Assembly: GCF_001475935.1 (NCBI RefSeq)
Contig: NZ_LDQA01000011.1
Coordinates: 53,202 to 117,201 of the forward strand
Reading direction: 5' to 3'
Source: Aureimonas ureilytica
GTDB taxonomy: Bacteria > Pseudomonadota > Alphaproteobacteria > Rhizobiales > Rhizobiaceae
DNA length: 64,000 nucleotides
Shown here: in pieces, positions 48,457 to 55,861 of the stretch
Layout of the letters: every line of letters begins with the position of its first letter
How positions within the stretch are numbered: position 1 is the stretch's first letter
The notes under the pieces: model-generated
Database searches by the model: none
What the model was told of the DNA's origin: nothing
Seen by the model: only the letters and a program-made list of their open reading frames with translations
Position numbers and translations under genes: made by a program

Positions 48457-49559
48457 CCATCCTCGCCTTCGCTTGCCAGCGCGACACCCTGTCGGCCGCG
48501 CTGGATCGCGCCCGCAGGATCGTGGCCGCGCGCAACACGATCCCGATCCTCAGCAACCTGCTCTTGCGCCTGGACGCGAACGGGACGCTGACGATCAAGG
48601 GCACCGATCTCGACATCGAGACCACCGTTCACGTCGAGAACATTGACGTGGTGACAGCGGGCGCGACCACCGTTCCCGCTGCCGCCTTCGCGGCCACCGT
48701 CGCGAAGATGGCGACCGGCCGTCTCCAAATCGACGCGACCGACACGGCCCTGACAGTTCGGGCTGGGCGCGCTCGAACCACGTTCCCGACCTTCCCCGAG
48801 CAGGACTTCCCTGACATCTCGGACAAGCACCCCACGCACACGTTCACGATCCCGCATTTCGACCTGCGCAGGATCTACGAGAAGTGCGATTTCGCGATCT
48901 CGCAGGAGGAAACCCGCTACTTCCTCTGCGGCGTCTTTCTGCGTCCGATCGCCGGCAAGCTCGTGGCGACGGCGACGGACGGGCACCGTCTGTCGCGCCT
49001 CGAACTCGACATGCCGGACGGGGCCAAAGATATGCCCGGCATCATCATCCCCGACCGCACCGTCAGCATGTTCCGAGAGTTGGGCGATAAGGAAGACCTG
49101 CCGATCGAGGTGGACCTGTCCGAGCGCTATATCCGCCTACGCAGCCCCAAGCTGACGATCTATTCCAAGCTCGTGGACGGCAACTATCCCGACAGCGAGC
49201 GCATCATTCCGCGCGGAAACAATCAGGTCGCGATCGTGGAGCTGGATGCCCTCATGGCGGCGATCGACCGATTGCTGGTGCTGACGGAGAAGGACACCCG
49301 GCGATACCGGATGGAGTTCACGGCCGGTCAGATCACCCTGTTTTCCAAAGGTGACAACGGCGAGGCAGAGGACACGATTGACGCCGCCTGCGACTTCGAC
49401 CTGACCGTTGGCTTCAACGGCAAATATCTCCAGGACATGTGCAAGACCATGGTCGGCCCTAAGCTGCGCCTGGAGATGGGCGACGCCAGCGCCCCGCCGC
49501 TCATTCGCGACGAAGGCGACGACACCCGCGAAATCGTTCTCATGCCGATGAGAGTGTGA
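48453..49559 (+). CDS. dnaN: Phage-encoded DNA polymerase III beta subunit (sliding clamp)
   Basis: The 368-residue protein has the three-domain clamp pattern: RRIVAARNTIPILSNLLLRL in domain 1, CGVFLRPIAGKLVATATDGH in domain 2, and a C-terminal MPMRV tail that forms the peptide-binding pocket edge. Length agrees with bacterial DnaN. A clamp in a prophage operon is unlikely to be the housekeeping copy. It could tether host polymerase to phage replication or resist host regulation. The gene is in frame and overlaps the preceding one by 4 bases. Confidence 0.9.
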   Translation: MTILAFACQRDTLSAALDRARRIVAARNTIPILSNLLLRLDANGTLTIKGTDLDIETTVHVENIDVVTAGATTVPAAAFAATVAKMATGRLQIDATDTALTVRAGRARTTFPTFPEQDFPDISDKHPTHTFTIPHFDLRRIYEKCDFAISQEETRYFLCGVFLRPIAGKLVATATDGHRLSRLELDMPDGAKDMPGIIIPDRTVSMFRELGDKEDLPIEVDLSERYIRLRSPKLTIYSKLVDGNYPDSERIIPRGNNQVAIVELDALMAAIDRLLVLTEKDTRRYRMEFTAGQITLFSKGDNGEAEDTIDAACDFDLTVGFNGKYLQDMCKTMVGPKLRLEMGDASAPPLIRDEGDDTREIVLMPMRV

Positions 49560-49561
49560 GC

Positions 49562-49816
49562 ATGGCGGAACGCGCTCAAGACAAGCTCTTTCTGGACGAC
49601 AAGGAAATCGCCGCCCGCCTCGGCGTGAGAGCTGCGATGTTTCCCAGCATCGCACAGGTGTTGGAGAAAGACGGCTTTCCCCGCCGCGACCCGCTGTTCG
49701 AGGACAAGCGCTATTGGCCGGCTTGCCGGTCCTATCTCGACCGCCGTCAAGGCGTCCGTCAGGATGACGACGGGGCCTTGCCCCTCAATCCTGATGGAAA
49801 GGAAAACTGGTCATGA
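49562..49816 (+). CDS. Excisionase-like DNA-binding protein
   Basis: The 84-residue protein (KLFLDDKEIAARLGVRAAMF, then FPRRDPLFEDKRYWP) has a MerR/AlpA-like winged helix as in excisionases, which recognise the attachment arms and steer integrase to excision. It overlaps the integrase by 4 bases. A GTG 6 bases upstream is an alternative start. Confidence 0.78.
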   Translation: MAERAQDKLFLDDKEIAARLGVRAAMFPSIAQVLEKDGFPRRDPLFEDKRYWPACRSYLDRRQGVRQDDDGALPLNPDGKENWS

Positions 49817-51030
49817 CAGGAACGCCAGGGCTGAAACGCCGCCGCCGAAAGGACGGCGAAGCCCTTTATTGGGTTGCCTCTGCGATCTCGCGGCAGGCAA
49901 CCTCCTACCCCACGCCGACGATCCGCATCCACGCGACCGACCCGGCCGAGATCGCATCGCTTTGCCAGCGCTACACGGCCGAGCTTCTGGAGTGGATCAG
50001 CAACGACAAGGGCACCAAGCCCAAGCGGTTTGACGGCACGATGCGCGGGCTGATCACGGTCTATCGCAAGAGCCCTGACAGCGCGTACCAAGACCTCAAG
50101 GCCAACTCGCGCGGCATGTACGACGAGTCGCTCGACCTCTTGGAAAAGACGGTCGGCACCCGGCAGCTCGCCCGCCTCAGCGGGGCCGACTTCCGGCGCT
50201 GGTACAAGAAATTCCGCGAGCCCGCGCCGCCGAAGAAGCCCGGCGAGCTGCCCGGCCCCGAGCGCATCCGTAGAGCATTTAAGGCGATGCAGCTCGTTCG
50301 GATCGTCATCAAGTTTGGCGTGACCGAGAATATCCCCGAGTGCGTTCGCTTGGCGACGATCCTCGAAAACATGCGCTTCGAAGCGCCGCGAGCCCGTGAA
50401 GCCTTCGTGACCTTCGCGCAGTCCTCGGCCATCATCGCCAAGGCGATCGAGATGGGCAAGCCGAGCATCGCCATCGCCCAGGCGCTCCAGTTCGAATTGA
50501 CCCTCCGGCAAATCGACGTGATCGGCTATTGGACGATCGTGGAGGACGGCAGCAAGGCCGGCATCGTCTATCTCGGCCGACGTTGGTCGGGCGGCCTCCT
50601 ATGGAACGAGATCGACGCGGAAGGCATCCTGCGCAAGCGGACCACCAAGACCGGCCAGGAGGCCGTCCATGACACCAACGCTTACCCGCTCTTGGCCCAA
50701 GTGCTGGCGCTCATCCCGCCCGAGAAGCGGATCGGCCCCATCATCACAAAGGAAAAGACGGGCCTGCCCTATCGCTATCGAGACTTCGCGAACATCTGGC
50801 GACGGGTCGCGACCAAGGCCGGAGTTCCCGGGACGACCTGGAACAGAGACAGTCGGGCCGGAGGCGTCACCGAAGGCACAGACGCGGGCGTCGATCTCGA
50901 AGCCATGCGCCACCACGCGAATCATTCTCAGATCGCGACGACGGCTCGCTACAGCCGGAAAACGCTCAGCAAAACCCGCACCGTCGCCTCTGCGCGTGTG
51001 GCCGCTCGCGAGCCCACCACCAAGGCTTAG
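49813..51030 (+). CDS. int: Tyrosine recombinase integrase
   Basis: The 405-residue protein has a core-binding SAM-like region (about 95-200) and a catalytic domain with FELTLRQIDVIGYW (first Arg), a beta-hairpin Lys in KRTTKTGQEAVHD, TTWNRDSRAGG (second Arg, with the usual HxLR motif changed) and MRHHANHSQIATTARYSRK with His and nucleophile Tyr. It recombines attP with the tRNA-Arg gene. It lies next to attR as expected. Confidence 0.92.
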   Translation: MTGTPGLKRRRRKDGEALYWVASAISRQATSYPTPTIRIHATDPAEIASLCQRYTAELLEWISNDKGTKPKRFDGTMRGLITVYRKSPDSAYQDLKANSRGMYDESLDLLEKTVGTRQLARLSGADFRRWYKKFREPAPPKKPGELPGPERIRRAFKAMQLVRIVIKFGVTENIPECVRLATILENMRFEAPRAREAFVTFAQSSAIIAKAIEMGKPSIAIAQALQFELTLRQIDVIGYWTIVEDGSKAGIVYLGRRWSGGLLWNEIDAEGILRKRTTKTGQEAVHDTNAYPLLAQVLALIPPEKRIGPIITKEKTGLPYRYRDFANIWRRVATKAGVPGTTWNRDSRAGGVTEGTDAGVDLEAMRHHANHSQIATTARYSRKTLSKTRTVASARVAAREPTTKA

Positions 51031-51062
51031 GAACGCCTCCGGGAACACCGTAGGAACGCCTC
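51028..51062. repeat. Candidate integrase arm-type sites
   Basis: TAGGAACGCCTC occurs at 51028-51039 and 51051-51062, with GGGAACACC between them, in the short space between the integrase stop and attR. Tandem sites of this kind are typical arm-type binding sites of integrases. Confidence 0.5.
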
Positions 51063-51097
51063 ACTAGGCCTAGCAGGCTAAAGCACTGAATTCAAAA

Positions 51098-51143
51098 GTG
51101 ATCCCAGTTGGATTCGAACCAACGACCCCCAGATTAGGAATCT
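51098..51143. other. attR: 46-bp core repeat inside tRNA-Arg
   Basis: The sequence is identical to 8996-9041 and covers the 3' part of tRNA-Arg from the anticodon loop to one base past the discriminator. The tRNA is kept whole by the phage copy. Confidence 0.93.
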
Positions 51144-51172
51144 GGTGCTCTATCCTGCTGAGCTATGGGACC
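51099..51172 (-). tRNA. tRNA-Arg(CCT)
   Basis: The 74-nt minus-strand sequence folds into a full cloverleaf: acceptor GGTCCCA/TGGGATC, D-arm GCTC/GAGC, anticodon stem CCAGA/TCTGG with loop TTCCTAA (anticodon CCT), and T-arm GTTGG/CCAAC. The 3' CCA is not encoded. It reads AGG and is the integration site of the prophage. Confidence 0.95.
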
Positions 51173-51225
51173 CTGCGTGCGTTATAGCGGAGGGGGAGCG
51201 GTTGGCCAAGGGTGGCGGGGTGGTT

Positions 51226-51870
51226 TCAGCGGCGGGTCGGGTCGGCCTGCAGGAGAAGGACGGCGCGGCCTCCTTCTACGCCGATGCGGATGGAGCCGGT
51301 GGCTTCGTTGGACTGGGTGAGGATCGAGGCGAAGGGCACGTCGACGCGGGTCAGCGGGAAGCGCGCGCCCTCGATCGACAGACCTTTGAGATCGGAGAAT
51401 TTCAGAAGCGAGAACTGAGCGCCGGGGGCTGCCGGCACGTCCTGCCAGCCGGGGCGCAGCGGCAGGGCGCGCTCGATACCGTCGAAGAGTTCGATGGTGA
51501 GGCCGGCCTCCGCCTCGCGCAGGGCGATCACGAGATGCGAGAAGGCGTGGTCGCTGCGCCCGCCCAGCGCACCGACCAGAAGCAGATCGCGCCCTCCCCT
51601 TGCCTTGGCGGCGTCGATGGCGAGTTCCCCGTCCGTCCGGTCCTTGTCGCGCGGGAAGGTCTCGCGGGGAATGGAAAGACCACGTAGGGCGGACGGCAGC
51701 TCGGACGGAGCGGAATCGAAATCGCCGATCCAGAGTTCGGGGCAGAGGCCCAGCGCGCCGACATGTTCGATGCCGCCATCGGCCGCGATGACGCGCCGGC
51801 CCGCAAGGGCCTCGCGAAGCTCGGAGTTCGGCGCGATCGGCCCGGCGAGAAGAATGGCAAAGCGACTCAT
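51226..51870 (-). CDS. thiN: Thiamine diphosphokinase
   Basis: The protein of 214 residues (start at ATG 51870, with 51882 as alternative) shows the ThiN/TPK pattern: IAADGGIEHVGALGLCPELW, IGDFDSA, KDRTDGELAIDAAKARG and GGRSDHAFSHL. It transfers diphosphate from ATP to thiamine to make TPP, EC 2.7.6.2. It is divergent from the TPP riboswitch and thiBPQ, so it completes a salvage route for imported thiamine. Confidence 0.88.
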   Translation of the reverse strand: MSRFAILLAGPIAPNSELREALAGRRVIAADGGIEHVGALGLCPELWIGDFDSAPSELPSALRGLSIPRETFPRDKDRTDGELAIDAAKARGGRDLLLVGALGGRSDHAFSHLVIALREAEAGLTIELFDGIERALPLRPGWQDVPAAPGAQFSLLKFSDLKGLSIEGARFPLTRVDVPFASILTQSNEATGSIRIGVEGGRAVLLLQADPTRR

Positions 51871-51965
51871 ATGGGTCTGCATAGGGCGCAAGCGGCCGGG
51901 ATGCCAGTGGACGAATCGAGCGCTCCCTTGCCGCCTCCACACGCAACCTCTAGATTAAATGTGCT

Positions 51966-52046
51966 CACACGGGGTGCCCTTCCAAGGCTGAGAGGCGACG
52001 CGCCAACCCGATGAACCTGATCCGGCTCGTACCGGCGGAGGGATGG
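51966..52046 (+). ncRNA. TPP riboswitch (THI element)
   Basis: Conserved blocks of the THI box appear in order: ACGGGGTGCCC, GGCTGAGAG, AACCCGATGAACCTGATCC and ACCGGCGGAGGGA. This is the leader of thiBPQ; binding TPP should lower translation or transcription of the transporter. The distance to the thiB start is about 60 bases. Confidence 0.93.
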
Positions 52047-52104
52047 GGAGCGCCGGGGCCACGGCCCCAGCCCGTCCCGTTCGTTCGAACTTTTGGAGAA
52101 CGGG

Positions 52105-53283
52105 ATGTCTCACCTCAGTTCAGAACCGGGGACAGAACCTTGCGGCGGAAAGCCGGCGAGGGACTTGCGTTGCCGACGAGGCGCCGAGCGCAGACGATGC
52201 AGCGCATCGGCGAGCATCGGCAACGATGGTCGGGGGCGCAAGGACCCGGCGGATCGACCCGCAGGGTTTTGGCCCCGGCTCTTAGCCGGTCTCTGCCTCA
52301 CGCTGGCTCTGTCGGCGGCCTCTAGCGCCTTCGCGCAGGATGGCGCCAAGCCCGTTCTCACCGTCTATACCTACGAAAGCTTCGTGCCGGATTGGGGGCC
52401 GGGGCCGAAGGTCAAGACCGCGTTCGAGGCCGAGTGCGGCTGCGAGTTGCGCTTTGTCGGGCTGGAGGATGGCGTCGCCATTCTCAACCGGCTGAAGCTC
52501 GAGGGCGAGACGACGCAGGCCGATGTCGCGCTGGGTCTCACGGCTGAACTCGTGCCGGAATTCAAGAAGACGGGTCTGTTCGCGCCGTCGAATGTCGATC
52601 TGTCGCCGCTCGCCATTCCCGGCGGCTTTTCGGACGATGTCTTCGTTCCCTTCGACTATTCCTATCTCGCCTTCGTCTATGACACGCAAAGCGTGAAGAC
52701 GCCGCCGACGAGCCTCGACGAACTGGTGAATGGCGATCCCGACCAGAAGATCGCGATCGAGGACCCGCGCACGTCCACGCCCGGCCTCGGGTTTCTGCTC
52801 TGGATGAAAGCCGTCTATGGCGATCAGGCCGAGGAGAAATGGCGCACGCTCTCGCGCCGCATCCTGACGGTGACGCCCGGCTGGAGCGAGGCCTATGGAC
52901 TTTTCACCAAAGGCGAAGTGCCGATCGTCCTGTCCTACACGACGTCCCCGGCCTATCATCAGATCGAGGAAGGCACGGATCGCTACAAGGCGGCGAGCTT
53001 TTCCGAAGGGCATTATCTTCAAGTCGAACTCGCCGGGCGGCTGCGCACGTCGAAGCATCCCGAACTTGCCCAGCGCTTTCTCGCCTTCATGCTGACGCCG
53101 GCCTTCCAGAAGCTGATCCCGACCGGAAATTGGGCCCTGCCCGCCACCAAACCGGCCGAGCCTCTGCCGGCGGCTTTCGAGACGCTGGTGCAGCCCACCA
53201 AGCCGCTCGCGATCGATGCCGAGACGGTGGCCGCGCAGCGCGAGACCTGGACGAGCGAATGGCTTCGCGCGCTCGGCCGCTGA
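52105..53283 (+). CDS. thiB: Thiamine ABC transporter, substrate-binding protein
   Basis: ATG with GGAG 6 bases upstream gives 392 residues. From about residue 56 a normal signal peptide follows (LLAGLCLTLALSAASSAFAQ, cleavage near 77), and the mature part shows PVLTVYTYESFVPDWGPGPK, VGLEDGVAILNRL and PGWSEAYGLFTKGEVPIVLS, as in ThiB/TbpA. It binds thiamine or TPP in the periplasm. The first 55 residues are foreign to the family and come from the repeat at 52142-52270. The real start may be a later weak codon. Confidence 0.85.
   Translation: MSHLSSEPGTEPCGGKPARDLRCRRGAERRRCSASASIGNDGRGRKDPADRPAGFWPRLLAGLCLTLALSAASSAFAQDGAKPVLTVYTYESFVPDWGPGPKVKTAFEAECGCELRFVGLEDGVAILNRLKLEGETTQADVALGLTAELVPEFKKTGLFAPSNVDLSPLAIPGGFSDDVFVPFDYSYLAFVYDTQSVKTPPTSLDELVNGDPDQKIAIEDPRTSTPGLGFLLWMKAVYGDQAEEKWRTLSRRILTVTPGWSEAYGLFTKGEVPIVLSYTTSPAYHQIEEGTDRYKAASFSEGHYLQVELAGRLRTSKHPELAQRFLAFMLTPAFQKLIPTGNWALPATKPAEPLPAAFETLVQPTKPLAIDAETVAAQRETWTSEWLRALGR
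52142..52270. repeat. Structured dispersed repeat, copy B, in frame in thiB
   Basis: This stretch aligns with the interior of the repeat at 201-361: CCGGCGAGGGA, GAGGCGCC, CGCAG, CGATGC, GCATCG, GGCAACGA, GGGGCG and AAGGACCC occur in the same order. It falls between the ribosome-binding site and signal peptide of thiB and keeps the frame open, adding about 43 basic residues. Confidence 0.6.
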
Positions 53284-53350
53284 GCCGAACGAGCGCCGGC
53301 GCGATGGTGCCCGAAGTCCTTCGCGTTGCCACGCGGGGCAAGAGACCGGC

Positions 53351-54985
53351 ATGAGCGACGCGACACCGAGCGGCGCACTTTTTCTGTCCCGAGCCGAGCA
53401 AGGTCGGCGGCGCGGCGCAGCCTTGGCGGCGCTCGCGCTGGTCTTGGTGTTTCTGTTCGCACCATTTCTAATGCTCGGCGTCTCCTCGCAGAGCACTGGA
53501 ACGGCACTATCGAGCCTGACGGATTCCTATCTTCTGGGCGTCATCGGCTTCACGCTGTTTCAGGCCCTTCTCTCGACGCTTCTGTCGCTGCTCTTCGGCG
53601 TTCCACTGGCGCTGGCGCTGCATCGAAGCCGCCTGCCGGGGCGCGCCCTTGTTCTGCGCCTGTTTCTTCTGCCGCAGGCGCTGCCGACGCTGGTCGGGGC
53701 ACTCGGCCTCGTCACCGTGTTCGGTCGCAACGGCGCGCTGGCTGACGCCTTCGTGTTTCTAGGCCTGCCCCGCCCGTCCATCTATGGGTTGACCGGCATT
53801 CTAGTCGCGCATGTCTTCTTCAATATGCCGCTGGTGGCGCGGGTGGCATTGGGCGGGCTCCAGGCCGTGCCGGCGGAAAGCTGGAAGCTCGCCGGCCAAC
53901 TCGCCCTTTCGCCGCTCGCGGTGTTTCGGCTACTGGAAGCGCCGGCGCTGCGCGCCGTCCTGCCCGGCGCGGCGGCGCTGGTCTTCATGCTGTGCTTCAC
54001 GAGCTTCACGTTGGTTCTGGTGCTCGGTGGCGGGCCCGCCGCGACGACGCTTCAGGTCGCGATCTACCAGTCGCTGCGCTATGACTTCGCGCCCGATCGC
54101 GCGCTGGCCTTGACGCTTGCGCAGATCACGCTCGTCAGCCTGTTCCTGCTGCCGACCCTTCTCGCCCGCTCTCCCGCGGCCTCCAGCGCCTTCAGCCTCG
54201 GCGCGCCGCAGCGCCGGTTCGATCCGCGTTCGCCCTGGCGCGCCGGTTTCGATGCGCTGGTGCTGGCAATCGGCCTTCTGTTCCTACTCTCGCCTTTCGC
54301 GGCCATTATCCACAGCGGCTTGCCCGCCGATCTTGGCAAGCTCGTTTCCGATCCGATGGTGCAACGCGCCGCGTTGACCAGCTTCGGCATCGCGGTGGCG
54401 GCGACCGCGCTCGGCCTCGCGCTGTCGCTGGCATTGGTTCTCTCTTCCGGTTTGTCCGGCCTGCCGCGCCTCGTTATCAGGCTGGTGCCGGCGCTTGGCC
54501 TCGTCGTGCCGCCCATCCTCGTCGGCGCGGGCTGGTTTCTGGCATTACGCCTAACCGGCGATGTAGCGCGCCTTGCGCCCGCCGTTGCGGTGCTGGCCAA
54601 CGCCATGGCGATCCTGCCCTTTTCCACGCGCATTCTCGCGCCCGAAGCGGAAGCCGCCGCGCGGCGCGGCGGGCGGCTCGCCGCCAGCCTCGGCCTATCC
54701 GGCTGGGCGCGGCTGCGCCATGTGGAACTGGCCTCGCTCGGCCGCCCGCTCGCGCTCTCGGCGTCCTTCGGCCTGGCCTTGGCGCTGGGCGATCTCGGCG
54801 CGGTCGCGCTGTTCGGCAACCAGGATTTCGTGACATTGCCGACGCTGCTTCTCCAGCGCATGGGCTCCTATCGCTCGACCGATGCGGAAGGCATCGCGCT
54901 TCTTCTGGGCGCGCTCTGCCTCCTCCTCATTCTCGCGGCCGAGCTGCTCGCCGCGCGGGGCTTGCGTGAAAGGGCGCCGGAATGA
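53351..54985 (+). CDS. thiP: Thiamine ABC transporter, permease
   Basis: The 544-residue protein has about twelve membrane helices in two homologous halves, each with an EAA-type loop: SWKLAGQLALSPLAVFRLLE and RRGGRLAASLGLSGWARLRH. That is the double-length ThiP layout. It forms the channel for thiamine uptake in the inner membrane and overlaps thiQ by 4 bases. The start is the ATG at 53351; the frame continues upstream without need. Confidence 0.88.
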   Translation: MSDATPSGALFLSRAEQGRRRGAALAALALVLVFLFAPFLMLGVSSQSTGTALSSLTDSYLLGVIGFTLFQALLSTLLSLLFGVPLALALHRSRLPGRALVLRLFLLPQALPTLVGALGLVTVFGRNGALADAFVFLGLPRPSIYGLTGILVAHVFFNMPLVARVALGGLQAVPAESWKLAGQLALSPLAVFRLLEAPALRAVLPGAAALVFMLCFTSFTLVLVLGGGPAATTLQVAIYQSLRYDFAPDRALALTLAQITLVSLFLLPTLLARSPAASSAFSLGAPQRRFDPRSPWRAGFDALVLAIGLLFLLSPFAAIIHSGLPADLGKLVSDPMVQRAALTSFGIAVAATALGLALSLALVLSSGLSGLPRLVIRLVPALGLVVPPILVGAGWFLALRLTGDVARLAPAVAVLANAMAILPFSTRILAPEAEAAARRGGRLAASLGLSGWARLRHVELASLGRPLALSASFGLALALGDLGAVALFGNQDFVTLPTLLLQRMGSYRSTDAEGIALLLGALCLLLILAAELLAARGLRERAPE

Positions 54986-55713
54986 ACGCGATCGAACTCT
55001 CCGGTCTGACCCATCGCTATGAAGGCGCCGAGATGCGCTTCGATATCCATGTGCCCGAGGGCGAATGGCTGGCGCTGATCGGCCCGTCCGGCGCGGGCAA
55101 ATCGACGCTGCTCGATCTCGTCGCCGGGTTTCTCTTGCCCGAAGGGGGCACGCTGCGGCTTCTGGGTGAGGACTATACCAAAGCCGAGCCCGCAGAGCGG
55201 CCGATCGGTATGATGTTTCAGGACAACAATCTCTTCGCCCATCTGACAGCGGAGGAGAATATCGCCATCGGGCTGGAGCCGCGCGCCCGCTTCAGCCACG
55301 CGGCCCGCCTGCAAGCCCGCGAAGCCCTTGCTGCGATTGGGCTAGAAGACCTCGCGAACCGTCGCCCGGCGGAGATGTCGGGCGGCGAGCGGCAGCGCGT
55401 CGCGCTCGCGCGCCTCTTCCTGCGCGAACGCCCGATCCTGCTTCTGGACGAGCCCTTCGCCGCACTTGGCCCAGCCCTGCGCCAAGACATGCTGGCGCTG
55501 GTTGCAGCCCTGCGTGAGCGCGCGGCCGCGCCACCGACCATCGTCATGGTGACGCATCATCCGGAGGACGCGCGCGGCTTTGCCGATCGCATCGCCTTTC
55601 TGGACGCGGGGCGCATTCATCTCACCGGAACGGTCGAGCATATCCTGGACCACGAGCAGGATCCCCGCCTTCGCGCCTATCTCGGGCAGGCGCCTCGGGT
55701 CACGGGATCGTAA
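54982..55713 (+). CDS. thiQ: Thiamine ABC transporter, ATP-binding protein
   Basis: The 243-residue ATPase has Walker A GPSGAGKSTLLDL, Q-loop MMFQDNNLF, signature MSGGERQRVALARL, Walker B ILLLDEPFAAL and the H-loop VMVTHHPEDA. It powers ThiP. It is the last gene of the riboswitch-controlled operon. Confidence 0.92.
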   Translation: MNAIELSGLTHRYEGAEMRFDIHVPEGEWLALIGPSGAGKSTLLDLVAGFLLPEGGTLRLLGEDYTKAEPAERPIGMMFQDNNLFAHLTAEENIAIGLEPRARFSHAARLQAREALAAIGLEDLANRRPAEMSGGERQRVALARLFLRERPILLLDEPFAALGPALRQDMLALVAALRERAAAPPTIVMVTHHPEDARGFADRIAFLDAGRIHLTGTVEHILDHEQDPRLRAYLGQAPRVTGS

Positions 55714-55861
55714 TTTGGTCCTTTTCCCCGTGCATCGCCAAAAGCGAAGAAACGATGTCGTTTTGAAATTCTGTGTGACGCATCAACCCTTTCGCAGCGC
55801 GGTCGGTTTCGGGTAGATCAAGCCGGACTCGCAGGGAAGTTACCGTAGGGAATCGTCGGCC

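Larger units (their letters stand above)
8996..51143. mobile_element. Prophage integrated in tRNA-Arg(CCT), lambda/HK97-like siphovirus
   Basis: The element is bounded by the 46-bp direct repeat, with the integrase gene ending 68 bp from attR. It contains complete-looking modules for packaging, capsid, tail, host attachment, lysis, replication, immunity and integration, in the usual siphovirus order, all apparently unbroken. The left 4.5 kb (cyclase, ImmA, membrane effector, tRNA-Thr fragment, glycosyltransferase-like gene) is accessory cargo. Nothing in the reading frames shows obvious decay, so the prophage may be inducible. Confidence 0.93.
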
